Source of the DNA: Alteraquisediminimonas sediminicola
GTDB taxonomy: Bacteria; Pseudomonadota; Alphaproteobacteria; Sphingomonadales; Sphingomonadaceae
NCBI RefSeq assembly: GCF_019740335.1
Contig: NZ_JAHXZS010000007.1
Span: 62,001 to 126,000 of the forward strand
DNA: 64,000 nucleotides
Direction: 5' to 3'
Shown: positions 52,350-60,582 of the stretch, one piece after another
How positions within the stretch are numbered: position 1 is the stretch's first letter
How the letters are laid out: every line of letters starts with the position of its first letter
The notes under the pieces: model-generated
What the model was told of the DNA's origin: nothing
Seen by the model: the letters and a program-made list of their open reading frames with translations, nothing else
Databases searched by the model: none
Program-made: the position numbers and the translations under genes

Positions 52350-54713
52350 TTAAGCTGCGATTTCAAATGATGCGGTGTAGCTATTCATGAAGGCGGATCG
52401 TATCTCGGCACGGTATTGCTTGACGTATGCGTCAAACTCAGGCGGCATACGTTCTTCTTCCATCATGTTACTTCCCCATCCCGTAGCTACGGGGACAGGT
52501 GCTTCGATCTTCCAGTCGAAATACCATTCCATGAAGGCGGAGGCTTCGGCCATTGCCGCATGCATCATGGCTGTGGATTGGAGAGCCACGTCAGGGTGGC
52601 TGTCATTGTAGAGGGCGTCATGGACCTGATTAACTAGCAGGGCCTTGCCGTCGAAGTTCCCGTACTTGTAGTAGATACGCACAGCCAGCCACATAGCTGC
52701 CTTAGCGAACTCCCCGCCTGTGCCTTGGACAGGGTAGTTCTTCACTTCCGTAGGAGTGAAGCTCGTTGCAGTGCCCCGCTTAGCGAGGAACTCAGGGCTC
52801 TCGTGCTCCCGCCAAGTGTACAGCTTGCCGTCTGGGGCCCGCCAATAGGACTTGCGTGGGTTGCACATCAGGCCCGGTACATCGGGGTGCACGAACTTCT
52901 TATTCGTCGGGGTGCTGTTAGCCTTGATGGCTACCATTAGGTCCTCGAAGAACTTGTCTGTCTCAGGGTATCGTGCCTTCTCGGCAGCGATCAGGGATTC
53001 CACGTCATCGAGCGTCATCTTGGTGCTCTCAGCTATGGCTGCTGCCCCTGCCCCGAATGCCCGCTGGAAGGAGAACACCTTGGCCTTGGTGCGCTTGCTG
53101 TCCCATTCCTTGAGCTTCTGGGTGACGCACTTATCAAGCGCCTCCTCGTAGCTGATCCCGGCTGTCTGGCTAACCCGGACACAGTGCATGTCCAAGCCAG
53201 CCTTGAGGTCCAAGATGAGCTGCTTGCAGGAGGTGATGAGTGCCTGCACATAGACTTCCAGAGCCGTGAAATCCGATTGCCCGATCTTGCCGTTCTCGTA
53301 GCGAGAGACGAACATGGACTTAGCATCGGACTTACCGCCCTTGGGTAGGTTCTGTAGGTTCGGGTTGCTGCTGCTGAACCGTCCGGTAACAGTGGAGGTA
53401 TGGTTCAGCATGTGGTGGATGATGCCATCGGCCTGTACGAGGGTGAGCATACCTTTGCTCTCCCCGGTGTCCGGGTCAGTGACGATGTAGTAGGTGGTCA
53501 AGTCCTTGGTCAGGCCAGTGACCTTACCCAATGCCTCTAGGAACGGGATGCCTGCCCCTGAGAGGTCCGAGATGACCTTAGCGTCAACGCTGTACACACC
53601 GGGAGTTGCACCTGCCCAGCGGGGCTTAGGGGCCACCACACGGGGGAACTTGTATGGCACGTCTTGGATAGCGCCCTTGGGCTTGGAGAAGTCCGGGACC
53701 TTGACTATCTTTGTCTTGAACTCCCCGGCATTCTTGCCAGCCTTGAACCGCTCTGCCTCTGGCGGAAGGTCGGTGTATAAGGCCTGTGAGCCTTCGTCTC
53801 CCCACTTCTGCCAAGCGGCCTGCGACATAGTGGTGCCGTCTAGTAGCTTAACGTGCACCTCGTCCTTCATGGCATGCATCATGTTCCCATCATCATCCAG
53901 ATGCGGGAGCCACTTCTTGTAGGTGACGGTCCCGCCGAAGATGATAGCGGACTTCTGCCTTGCGCTGCCCCAGTTGAAGTCAAAGGGGAGGTCAGCAGGG
54001 AGGTAGCCAGCCAGCTCTACGCCGACCGAGGCGATCTGCTCGGCTAGGTCAGCAGCCAGTACCCTGCCCTTCTCGATATCCACGGCCATGCCGTTGAGCT
54101 CCATCTCGATAGTGCAGATCAGGCTGCCCATATTCATGATGATGCTCTTGGATTGACCGCAGGCCTTGGCCCGCTCCATCTGTCCTAGGAAGATGGTCTC
54201 GGTGTTGCCAATGTCCCCGTGCTCGTCCTCGGTGCCGCATAGGTAGCGCCTAAGGAGGCCGGGGTCGATATCAGGGGTGTCAATACCAGCCTGCCACATG
54301 GCCTTGACTTCATCGAACTTGAGGTTCCCTCCGTAGCGAGGGGCCAGCTCATCCATGCTGAGCATGTGATCCTCGGGGCCCATCCCGTTAAGGAGGTATT
54401 CGGCTAGCTGAGTATCCCAGATGATGCCACCATCAGCCACCCAGCGCATCCAACGAGTATGATTAGCAGGCTCCCGAAGGGCGTATAGAAGATCATATTT
54501 GATATTCTGTCCAACAAGGATGGAAGTACCGTCAAGCAGCTTAGTAAACCAATCGCCGCTAGGGCGAGTCCTTCCGTAGTAATCGCCAACAACAGGCCCG
54601 CCTTTGCGTTTGTAGCCAGACATGACTACGTAGTTTTCGTGATCGAGGGGATTACCCTTGCGCTTGAAGCTGCTGCGAGTAGTAGTTTCCACGTCCCAGA
54701 CTAGGTAGGTCAT
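52350..54713 (-). CDS. DNA polymerase, family A with 3'-5' exonuclease (T7 gp5-like)
   Basis: 787-residue replicative polymerase. The exonuclease motif VWDVETTT has D7 and E9; the polymerase shows VTGRFSSSNPNLQNLPKGG, motif A SDFTALEVYV, motif B KVFSFQRAFGAGAAAIAEST and motif C NQVHDALYND. The usual Glu after the catalytic Asp of motif C is Ala here. The ATG at 54713 has GGAG eight bases upstream; an open frame to 54791 lies wholly inside the preceding gene. T7 gp5 has 704 residues. Confidence 0.95.
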   Translation of the reverse strand: MTYLVWDVETTTRSSFKRKGNPLDHENYVVMSGYKRKGGPVVGDYYGRTRPSGDWFTKLLDGTSILVGQNIKYDLLYALREPANHTRWMRWVADGGIIWDTQLAEYLLNGMGPEDHMLSMDELAPRYGGNLKFDEVKAMWQAGIDTPDIDPGLLRRYLCGTEDEHGDIGNTETIFLGQMERAKACGQSKSIIMNMGSLICTIEMELNGMAVDIEKGRVLAADLAEQIASVGVELAGYLPADLPFDFNWGSARQKSAIIFGGTVTYKKWLPHLDDDGNMMHAMKDEVHVKLLDGTTMSQAAWQKWGDEGSQALYTDLPPEAERFKAGKNAGEFKTKIVKVPDFSKPKGAIQDVPYKFPRVVAPKPRWAGATPGVYSVDAKVISDLSGAGIPFLEALGKVTGLTKDLTTYYIVTDPDTGESKGMLTLVQADGIIHHMLNHTSTVTGRFSSSNPNLQNLPKGGKSDAKSMFVSRYENGKIGQSDFTALEVYVQALITSCKQLILDLKAGLDMHCVRVSQTAGISYEEALDKCVTQKLKEWDSKRTKAKVFSFQRAFGAGAAAIAESTKMTLDDVESLIAAEKARYPETDKFFEDLMVAIKANSTPTNKKFVHPDVPGLMCNPRKSYWRAPDGKLYTWREHESPEFLAKRGTATSFTPTEVKNYPVQGTGGEFAKAAMWLAVRIYYKYGNFDGKALLVNQVHDALYNDSHPDVALQSTAMMHAAMAEASAFMEWYFDWKIEAPVPVATGWGSNMMEEERMPPEFDAYVKQYRAEIRSAFMNSYTASFEIAA

Positions 54714-54999
54714 TAGCGATACTCCATACGATTGCTTGCTTGCCGCTGGCGTTAGGGCGACGAGCCCCGGACGGGCAGATGGACCCATCAAGGGCCAGCT
54801 CAGTCATTCGGGGACGGACGGACAGGACGCTAACGCCCATGATCTTAGCCACCTCGTCGGCAGTCAGTGGTCCGAACAGTTGGAGGCTCTCTAGGCAGCG
54901 TGTACGCAGCAGGGGCTTCTTAGGGATGATATCTTTATGCGCCGCAGCAGACGTGCCACGGGTGAGGAAACGAGAGATAGTTGTCAGGACTGAGCCCAT
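54652..54999 (-). CDS. Winged-helix DNA-binding protein
   Basis: 115 residues. The segment LESLQLFGPLTADEVAKIMG, followed by SVLSVRPRMTELALDGSI and a basic wing SGARRPNASGKQAIVWSI, is a winged helix like those of MarR/ArsR-type phage regulators. It starts at TAATG overlapping the helicase stop and overlaps DNA polymerase by 62 bases. It is one of few potential transcription regulators in the prophage and so a candidate for lifestyle control, although its place in the replication block could mean an accessory replication role. Confidence 0.75.
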   Translation of the reverse strand: MGSVLTTISRFLTRGTSAAAHKDIIPKKPLLRTRCLESLQLFGPLTADEVAKIMGVSVLSVRPRMTELALDGSICPSGARRPNASGKQAIVWSIANDLPSLGRGNYYSQQLQAQG

Positions 55000-56282
55000 T
55001 ATAATCCTCCGGTACTTAGGTAGCGCCCACGCTCACCGTCAAAGACGGTCTCGCACTTGAGCTGTTTGACGCCGCCTTCGCGGGCCAGTTTGTTCTTGGT
55101 GAGCCCGAGGTATCGGGCGTTTGGGTATTCGGTGAGGCACCCGATGGTGAGGATGAAGTCCGCTGCACCTTGCTTGCCGGTGCGGCTGTCCTTGAGCATC
55201 CCTAGGGGTGGGTACGCCATGTTCTCGCCATCGCCGCTGATCTGGCTGGTGGCTAGGACTACGCAGTCGTGCTTCACAGCTATGACGCGGGCCCATTGGT
55301 ACATGGCTTCGAGGAGCTGGTCGGTGCGCTGGCCGTTGTTATTGGCCCCGCCTCCGAACTTGATGTTGTCCACCATATCGAACACGATGATGGCGGGGTT
55401 CAAGGTACGGATGATATCCTCTACCTCGTGGTTCCAGAAGTCATGGATATCGAACACGCGGATCATATCTGCGCGTCCTCCCGTGGCTTGTACGTAATCT
55501 GCTTGTAGAGTACCGCCTTGGCTCTTCTTAACGAGGTCCCCCATCGTGGCGTTCAACGCGGACTGATACAGCCGGGTGACGATACGCTTGCCGGGGCCCT
55601 CATTGTTGAACCATAGGATAGTACGATGCTCTCCGGGGTAGACCGTATCTACCTGCGATGCGAAGTGCGTGAGCTCGTCAGTGACGAAGGTAGTCTTGCC
55701 CGTATCCGGTCGGCCTGCAAGGATGCCAAAGTCCCCGGAACGTAGGGGACGCATTGACATGCCGATATCAGGCACACGCCAATGAAATCCGCTGTCATCC
55801 TCATCAGCCTTGATAAGGTCATTAATGTCATCCTGTACCCAAGGGGTCTTGACCTTGCGGTCGGTGTCCAGCTCGAAGCGATCAACCACGTCACGTAAGC
55901 ACATGCCGAGGTCTATCTCTTCCCCATCGTTGAAGCGTTCAACTAGGGAGACTAGCTTGGAGGCGGTGTCAGCAGCGACTAGGCGGGCCATCAGGCCCTT
56001 CTCTAACTCCTCAGCTACAGGTTCCTGCACTTGGGATAGGAAGGCCTTGTAGTAGGCCCGCTGCTCGTCGCTTAGGGTGGGGTGGGCGAAGCTCCTGAAC
56101 CATAGCCAGAACTCATCCTCTGGGATGCTGTTGGCGTCAGGGAACTCTCGGAAGAACTTGCCGAAGTCATCCAGTACCACAGCGGACTTGGGATCAAGTA
56201 CATGCTTGGGTACGGAACGGATCAGCCTATCGTGTCTGTCCCTCGTCTTGAATAAGCGAAGGAGCGTAAGGTCCAAGCTCAT
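54999..56282 (-). CDS. Replicative DNA helicase (DnaB/gp4-type)
   Basis: 427-residue RecA-fold helicase. Walker A LAGRPDTGKTTF lies at about residues 188-199; Walker B is in AIIVFDMVDNIKFGG; the later VVLATSQISGDGENM and SRTGKQGAADFILTI are family motifs. The primase domain is absent and encoded separately, unlike fused T7 gp4. The ATG at 56282 forms an ATGA overlap with the HNH gene. Confidence 0.92.
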   Translation of the reverse strand: MSLDLTLLRLFKTRDRHDRLIRSVPKHVLDPKSAVVLDDFGKFFREFPDANSIPEDEFWLWFRSFAHPTLSDEQRAYYKAFLSQVQEPVAEELEKGLMARLVAADTASKLVSLVERFNDGEEIDLGMCLRDVVDRFELDTDRKVKTPWVQDDINDLIKADEDDSGFHWRVPDIGMSMRPLRSGDFGILAGRPDTGKTTFVTDELTHFASQVDTVYPGEHRTILWFNNEGPGKRIVTRLYQSALNATMGDLVKKSQGGTLQADYVQATGGRADMIRVFDIHDFWNHEVEDIIRTLNPAIIVFDMVDNIKFGGGANNNGQRTDQLLEAMYQWARVIAVKHDCVVLATSQISGDGENMAYPPLGMLKDSRTGKQGAADFILTIGCLTEYPNARYLGLTKNKLAREGGVKQLKCETVFDGERGRYLSTGGL

Positions 56283-56668
56283 ACCCACTGCGCCTTGCGG
56301 TGGATCAGGCTCACCTGTGTCTGGCTTACGCCGTAATCTTTAGCGATATCTTGCTGCCTCCTACCTGTGGAAGCCTCTCTTCGTATAGCGTCAGCGAGAG
56401 GCTGGCTTAGCTTGCGGTACACACGACCGTTCTTCTTTATGTCGTGTAAGTTGTTGGAGCGCGTGTCGTAGCGGAGGTGGGTAGGTTCGCAGCACCAGCG
56501 GTTGTCGCAGCTATGGCAGACCTCCATGCCATCAGGGCAAGGACCAAAGGCCCAGTGCGCTACTAGCCGGTGATATGCCCAGCGTTTACCTAGGTGGTAT
56601 TGAACGTGGTACCCATCGCTACGCGCAACGCCCGGACCCTTCTTGCAGGGCATGGGAGATTTGCTCAT
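56279..56668 (-). CDS. HNH endonuclease, probable homing endonuclease
   Basis: 129-residue HNH protein: the finger motif GMEVCHSCDNRWCCEPTHL and SNNLHDIKKNGR are classic for phage-borne HNH enzymes, and the C-terminal QDIAKDYGVSQTQVSLIHRK is a helix-turn-helix for target recognition. It lies between primase and helicase, overlapping both by a few bases to 50 bases, without destroying either. ATG at 56668 or 56653. Such genes usually spread by cutting homologous sites in related phages. Confidence 0.88.
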   Translation of the reverse strand: MSKSPMPCKKGPGVARSDGYHVQYHLGKRWAYHRLVAHWAFGPCPDGMEVCHSCDNRWCCEPTHLRYDTRSNNLHDIKKNGRVYRKLSQPLADAIRREASTGRRQQDIAKDYGVSQTQVSLIHRKAQWV

Positions 56669-57428
56669 AGGTATGTAACTTGGGGTCCTTGTCTGTGTTT
56701 ATAGTGGCACAGGGTATGCCTATCTGGCGCAGGGCGCGGAGCATGCGGCCTGAGGCCTTGCGGCCCGGACCATCTGGGTCCATCCAGATCAGTACGGGGC
56801 CTGCCCCGACCAGCATGTTTATCTGCGGTATAGAGAGGGAGGTTCCTAACACGGCCCACCCTCTAGCCACACCGCCGACCCGCACTGCACTCAGTATATC
56901 CTCGGTGAGTACGATGGGCCCATCTGTGCCGAAGCGGGCCATTAGCCGCGCCTTATCTATAGGCGGATTTACGTACTTAGGACGGCCTCTCTCGAATCCT
57001 CGGGCTTGCCAGTACACAAGGCCTTGGTCATCATATACTGGCATGACGACACGGTGAGCCGCTCCCCAGTAGTAGACGCCAAGTTCTTTGATCTTGTCAT
57101 TGCTTAGTCCTGCCTTATACAGCCACACCCGCGCCTCTAGGGGCCACGTTGATGGATCTAGGTTCATGGGTTGCGGGAGGGCCAATGTCATAGTGGCCGC
57201 TGCTTCGACCTGAGAGGCCCGTGAGAGCCTTTCTAGGCGCTCGGCTAGGGTAGGGGCTGGATGGGGCCAGAAGCCCTTGTCAGAGCATCTGTGGCACCAT
57301 GCAGCGTATCCCTCTGTCTTGTTCTCGACCAGCAGGACCTTGCCGCTCCCGCAGTCATGGGATACCCGGCGCTTGGCCCCCATAGGGAGCTCCTTGGCTA
57401 GGTGCAGCCACCCTGCGGGATCGAGCAT
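56619..57428 (-). CDS. DNA primase (T7 gp4 primase-like, stand-alone)
   Basis: 269-residue primase with an N-terminal zinc motif (H24, C26, C45, C48 in SHDCGSGK and AAWCHRCSD) and a TOPRIM-type domain with VLTEDILSAVRVGG and WMDPDGPGRKASGR. It makes RNA primers for lagging-strand synthesis. The start overlaps the previous stop (TAATG). In T7 these domains are fused to the helicase; here an HNH gene stands between them. Confidence 0.92.
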   Translation of the reverse strand: MLDPAGWLHLAKELPMGAKRRVSHDCGSGKVLLVENKTEGYAAWCHRCSDKGFWPHPAPTLAERLERLSRASQVEAAATMTLALPQPMNLDPSTWPLEARVWLYKAGLSNDKIKELGVYYWGAAHRVVMPVYDDQGLVYWQARGFERGRPKYVNPPIDKARLMARFGTDGPIVLTEDILSAVRVGGVARGWAVLGTSLSIPQINMLVGAGPVLIWMDPDGPGRKASGRMLRALRQIGIPCATINTDKDPKLHTYEQISHALQEGSGRCA

Positions 57429-57709
57429 TAGCTAGCGGCTGCTTTGAGACATGCGCGGACGTCTTGTCGCGTAGCGTCCTTGAATAGATCAGCCACATTT
57501 TCCCATTTCATGCGCTGTGGCGTGCGGCTGGCGAACATCCCTTCCGCACACCGCTCCACCATCTCATCGGACGGATTGGCGAGGAGGGCGAGGGCTGCAT
57601 GGAAACCGGCCTCGAACACGTCGAACGGCATACCTAAAATGATCCAGCCTTCATCTTTGTTCTGCCAATGTTCCGCAAAAGCTGCATCCATCTGTTCACG
57701 CAGGTTCAT
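57428..57709 (-). CDS. Hypothetical protein of a GC-rich small-gene cassette (93 aa)
   Basis: 93 residues with the motif NPSDEMVERCAEGMFASRTP, a pattern met in many siphophage and prophage small proteins (SDEMVE...A...). It overlaps both neighbours by 4 bases or less. With the next three genes it forms a tightly coupled cassette whose codon choice is closer to the host than to the phage core genes. Function unknown. Confidence 0.7.
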   Translation of the reverse strand: MNLREQMDAAFAEHWQNKDEGWIILGMPFDVFEAGFHAALALLANPSDEMVERCAEGMFASRTPQRMKWENVADLFKDATRQDVRACLKAAAS

Positions 57710-58128
57710 TGGCTGTCTCCTAGGGCTTGGTGGGCCTCAACCAGTGCATCATCATCTAATCGGACGGCATCAGCGTAAATGAAATTACCGCGCTCGTCAT
57801 ATCCGACATGGACGGCGCAACGATCCGCCCGGATGATATTGGCTATCAACCCTCGAAACCGCGCTATCTCGGTGGCTTGTGCTTCGAGGACGGCCCGCCA
57901 ACGCCTTATCTCTGCACTCCAGTAATCTATGTTTCCAGCGTGTCGCCGCGCCTCATCTTCCCATGATCTTGCGCTACGCTCCAGCCGCTCAATCTCGGCC
58001 TCTTGCGCTTCGATGCGGTCGTTAATGATAGGGACAATGAATGTCTCAACTACATCACGGTAAGTTGGGGCAGAGTTTTTATCCCCTTCCTCTAACGCAG
58101 CCGTCAATCGCTTAATCAGATCATCCAT
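57706..58128 (-). CDS. Coiled-coil hypothetical protein (140 aa)
   Basis: 140 residues starting MDDLIKRLTAALEEGDKNSA at the ATG of a TGATG overlap. Residues 35-95 form a long charged helix (NDRIEAQEAEIERLERSARS) with coiled-coil pattern. A longer frame upstream belongs to another reading frame of the preceding gene. Second gene, counted from the primase side, of the GC-rich cassette. No known function. Confidence 0.7.
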   Translation of the reverse strand: MDDLIKRLTAALEEGDKNSAPTYRDVVETFIVPIINDRIEAQEAEIERLERSARSWEDEARRHAGNIDYWSAEIRRWRAVLEAQATEIARFRGLIANIIRADRCAVHVGYDERGNFIYADAVRLDDDALVEAHQALGDSQ

Positions 58129-58412
58129 CACTGCTTCTCCTTCAATGCGCGGATGGCTTGGGCATATTCGACATTGCGCTGCTTTATTACCGGCCAACGC
58201 CTTTGGATATCTCGGTCGTCTAAACAGTCGGCCATCCAATTTTCGCAAACCATCGCAGCCTCCTCCAGCCCAGCCACCCGGCCAGCCTCAAATGCGGCGA
58301 TGCGGTGGGCAGCGAAGTGTTGCAGTAGCCATTGCTCATCATCATAAGACATGCGGCCAATGAATGGCTTTGCAGCCTCGCGATCAGCCTCGGTCATATC
58401 AGCCGGTTTCAT
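58128..58412 (-). CDS. Hypothetical protein (94 aa)
   Basis: 94 residues from the ATG at 58412 (ATGA overlap; GGGAG upstream). The sequence FAAHRIAAFEAGRVAGLEEA with MVCENWMAD is a pattern of small helical phage proteins of unknown role. Highly charged, no membrane segment. Confidence 0.7.
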   Translation of the reverse strand: MKPADMTEADREAAKPFIGRMSYDDEQWLLQHFAAHRIAAFEAGRVAGLEEAAMVCENWMADCLDDRDIQRRWPVIKQRNVEYAQAIRALKEKQ

Positions 58413-58783
58413 TGCTGTTCTCCCAAGAGGTCGCGGCGCATGTCCGCAATGGTGCTGGTCGCGAAACTTTGTCGATACCAAGTGATAGCCCGCTCAATCC
58501 CCGCACGTTCGCCTTCCGCCTTGCCTTCCGCACACCGCTCGTCGCCGTAAGTGCGGATGACTGCCACACCTTCATCAATGTCATCTGGCGTAAAGGCGTT
58601 CTGGAAAACGACATTCTCCCGATCAACAACAGGAGGGCGCACATCGTTCACGACGAGTTCGCGGTAGGCTTCGTGTTGGGCAGAGATGCGTTCAGCTTCG
58701 TCGGCATAGTACGTTCCTCGCGCACACTTCCAAGCGTCCGCCTCGCGCCAAGCGTCGAGGGCGATCTGTTCTTCCTTGGTCAT
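58409..58783 (-). CDS. Hypothetical protein (124 aa)
   Basis: 124 residues, acidic and helical, beginning MTKEEQIALDAWREADAWKC. AAGGAG lies seven bases before the ATG, the only strong ribosome site of the four-gene cassette, so it probably leads it. The GERAGIERAITWYRQ segment again resembles small siphophage proteins. Confidence 0.7.
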   Translation of the reverse strand: MTKEEQIALDAWREADAWKCARGTYYADEAERISAQHEAYRELVVNDVRPPVVDRENVVFQNAFTPDDIDEGVAVIRTYGDERCAEGKAEGERAGIERAITWYRQSFATSTIADMRRDLLGEQQ

Positions 58784-58821
58784 ACCAGTTCTCCTTCGTC
58801 ATAAGTGCGCGGACAGCCCGA

Positions 58822-58992
58822 TCAGTCATCCAGTGGCCCGCCACCACTCATCGAGTGGGCCACCGCAAGGTGAAGCCCGAGGTTGGATTGCATAATGGTA
58901 TCAATAGGGGTGCTGCGGGGGTCTAGGCCCACATCGCGGATAATGTCGTCAACGTCCCGGTCATCGTCATAGGGGAGACGGAGCTGGCTCAT
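58822..58992 (-). CDS. Small acidic phage protein (56 aa)
   Basis: 56 residues starting MSQLRLPYDDDRDVDDIIRD, coupled by ATGA to the stop of the preceding membrane protein gene. It ends in a Gly-rich GGGPLDD. Small acidic early proteins of T7-like phages often bind and inhibit host enzymes, but no similarity to gp2 or another inhibitor is visible. Confidence 0.55.
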   Translation of the reverse strand: MSQLRLPYDDDRDVDDIIRDVGLDPRSTPIDTIMQSNLGLHLAVAHSMSGGGPLDD

Positions 58993-59255
58993 GCGGCTAC
59001 GGTACGCAGCGTTGCGATTTCAGCGTTCACCGCTGCCGTGGTATCCGAGAAGGCCTGTACGGCTACTGCGCTGGCAGCGTGGGCTGCGTCCTCATAGGCG
59101 ATGGCACGGTCAACAACCTGAGTAGCGACTGCTGCGGCATTGTCCGCCTTGATAGCGGCCTTCTGTGCCTTACCGACCGAAATCGACAGGGTAACGATAT
59201 GGGTAGAGATGGCCCACGCAATAAGGCGGCGGGTCAGTGCAAGAATGAAATTCAT
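58989..59255 (-). CDS. Membrane-anchored Ala-rich phage protein (88 aa)
   Basis: 88 residues from the ATG at 59255. A hydrophobic N-terminal segment with two arginines (MNFILALTRRLIAWAISTHI) could anchor it to the membrane; the remainder is an Ala-rich helix or coiled coil. The frame upstream to 59291 runs into a terminator and is discarded. The ribosome site is weak. Function unknown. Confidence 0.55.
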   Translation of the reverse strand: MNFILALTRRLIAWAISTHIVTLSISVGKAQKAAIKADNAAAVATQVVDRAIAYEDAAHAASAVAVQAFSDTTAAVNAEIATLRTVAA

Positions 59256-59274
59256 GTTGTGTGCTTTTCCCAAT

Positions 59275-59307
59275 AAAAAAAGGGCCCACAAATCAATGTG
59301 AGCCCTT
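59275..59307 (-). terminator. Intrinsic terminator in the early region
   Basis: On the - strand an 11-bp stem with one U-G pair, hexaloop TTGATT and a run of T, 46 bases after the 115-residue gene. It has the same stem length and loop as the capsid terminator. It resembles TE of T7, which ends host-polymerase early transcription. Confidence 0.9.
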
Positions 59308-59352
59308 ATATGCCGACCGCGTTATACGGTCGTGCAGTACAGTGGTTACGGA

Positions 59353-59700
59353 TTAGTCTGCCGTGAGGGGGTCAATGTCCTGTTGGACTGCCTTGTGCCC
59401 ACGGATACCTTGTGAGAGGTTCTCTAGTACGTCATGGATACGTACCTTGTGTATCTGGATATCTAGGCCCTCTCCGTGCTGGATGACTGCAATGGTGCCC
59501 ATAGGGCCCCCTACGTCACCGATGGCTTGAACCTTGCCTGTTAATACCCGCTTGCTGTCACCCCGCCCGAACTCATACCTCACGGTATCTCCGGGCTTAG
59601 TGTCATCGGTTATGCCGAACCGAGCTAACTGCCGTTCGTACTTGGCGAGTATAGCCTTAGTGGCTTCGATCTTATCGAGTAGCTTTGCGCGGGTATCCAT
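59353..59700 (-). CDS. Hypothetical early protein (115 aa)
   Basis: 115 residues: an N-terminal helix (KLLDKIEATKAILAKYERQL) and a beta-rich part KPGDTVRYEFGRGDSKRVLT resembling an SH3-like barrel. AGAGGAA lies five bases upstream. Last gene before the early terminator. Function unknown. Confidence 0.7.
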   Translation of the reverse strand: MDTRAKLLDKIEATKAILAKYERQLARFGITDDTKPGDTVRYEFGRGDSKRVLTGKVQAIGDVGGPMGTIAVIQHGEGLDIQIHKVRIHDVLENLSQGIRGHKAVQQDIDPLTAD

Positions 59701-59717
59701 AGCGTTCCTCTTTCAGG

Positions 59718-60380
59718 TTAGTCAGCCATCTCCATAGGGTATGAAGAGAAGCCTTCGTCGTCACTACGTACATCATCAAGTGATGCGCTGCCGTAGCTTA
59801 CGGGGTCCGTGATAACCATATTAAGGTTACGGTCAAGCATCACATTGCCGTCACTAATGTCGAAGCATGCGATACCAAGGAAGAAGGAACGGATATCTGT
59901 TAGTGTATCCTCTAGGGGTGTAAGGGCTGGGCCTTGGCCATCATAAAGTATGTCATCCATACGGTCGATAGCGCCTTGTGGCATAGATTGCGGAAACGCT
60001 TTAACTGGGTAGCAGCGGTCCATTAGGACCACGTAACACTTCGTGAACTTGTCGATAGCGTGGATCACAGGCACACCGGCTCGGCCTTGGTTGGCACGAC
60101 ACCACGCAGCGTACACTGCCCCGCTATCCTCGGTCTTGAGGCCCACCTTGATGGCTAGCCCGCCCCGCACATACACAGCGGAGAAGTAACCGGAACCTGC
60201 ACGATCCCATCCCTCGTAATTCATAAACATATCGAGGTAAGGGAGAGCTACTTGGTCCGCGATGTATTCCCCGGTTACAGGGAAGCGGTCCAAGATGCTG
60301 CTGATTGAGCTACCGCAGTGCTCAAGGTACAAGGTCGCGGAGTAGATATTGTCATTAGTAGGGGCTGGTTGAACAATCAC
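59718..60380 (-). CDS. Protein kinase, T7 gp0.7-like (kinase domain only)
   Basis: 220-residue serine/threonine kinase homologous to T7 gp0.7. Gly loop GSGYFSAVY at 62-70, ATP lysine K78 in LAIKVGLKTEDSGAVY, catalytic-loop D174 and N179 in FDISDGN, and metal-binding D192 in VITDPVSYG. T7 gp0.7 shares the runs KEDSGA, CR-x3-QGR and ITDPVS. The 359-residue T7 protein has a C-terminal host-transcription shutoff domain that is missing here. GTG start with GTGA overlap. Confidence 0.9.
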   Translation of the reverse strand: MIVQPAPTNDNIYSATLYLEHCGSSISSILDRFPVTGEYIADQVALPYLDMFMNYEGWDRAGSGYFSAVYVRGGLAIKVGLKTEDSGAVYAAWCRANQGRAGVPVIHAIDKFTKCYVVLMDRCYPVKAFPQSMPQGAIDRMDDILYDGQGPALTPLEDTLTDIRSFFLGIACFDISDGNVMLDRNLNMVITDPVSYGSASLDDVRSDDEGFSSYPMEMAD

Positions 60381-60574
60381 TGCACAATCTCCGAAGATGC
60401 TTTCAATCCGATAACGTAAGCCATCTCTGGGCAGGCACAGGAGATAGACACCGGCCTCCCTGATCTGGTGGGCCTAATGCTATGTACTCGGTACTTATCC
60501 CCAATCACTGCAACCCCTAAACCTAGGGGCCGCAGGTTGGTGCGTGTGTTTCTAAGGGCAATATGTGGTGGCAT
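60377..60574 (-). CDS. Small hypothetical early protein (65 aa)
   Basis: 65 residues from the ATG at 60574, five bases after AGGAG, starting MPPHIALRNTRTNLRPLGLG. Basic, with a short beta pattern and CACPEM near the end. Translationally coupled to the kinase by GTGA. Function unknown. Confidence 0.6.
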   Translation of the reverse strand: MPPHIALRNTRTNLRPLGLGVAVIGDKYRVHSIRPTRSGRPVSISCACPEMAYVIGLKASSEIVQ

Positions 60575-60582
60575 CTTAACTC

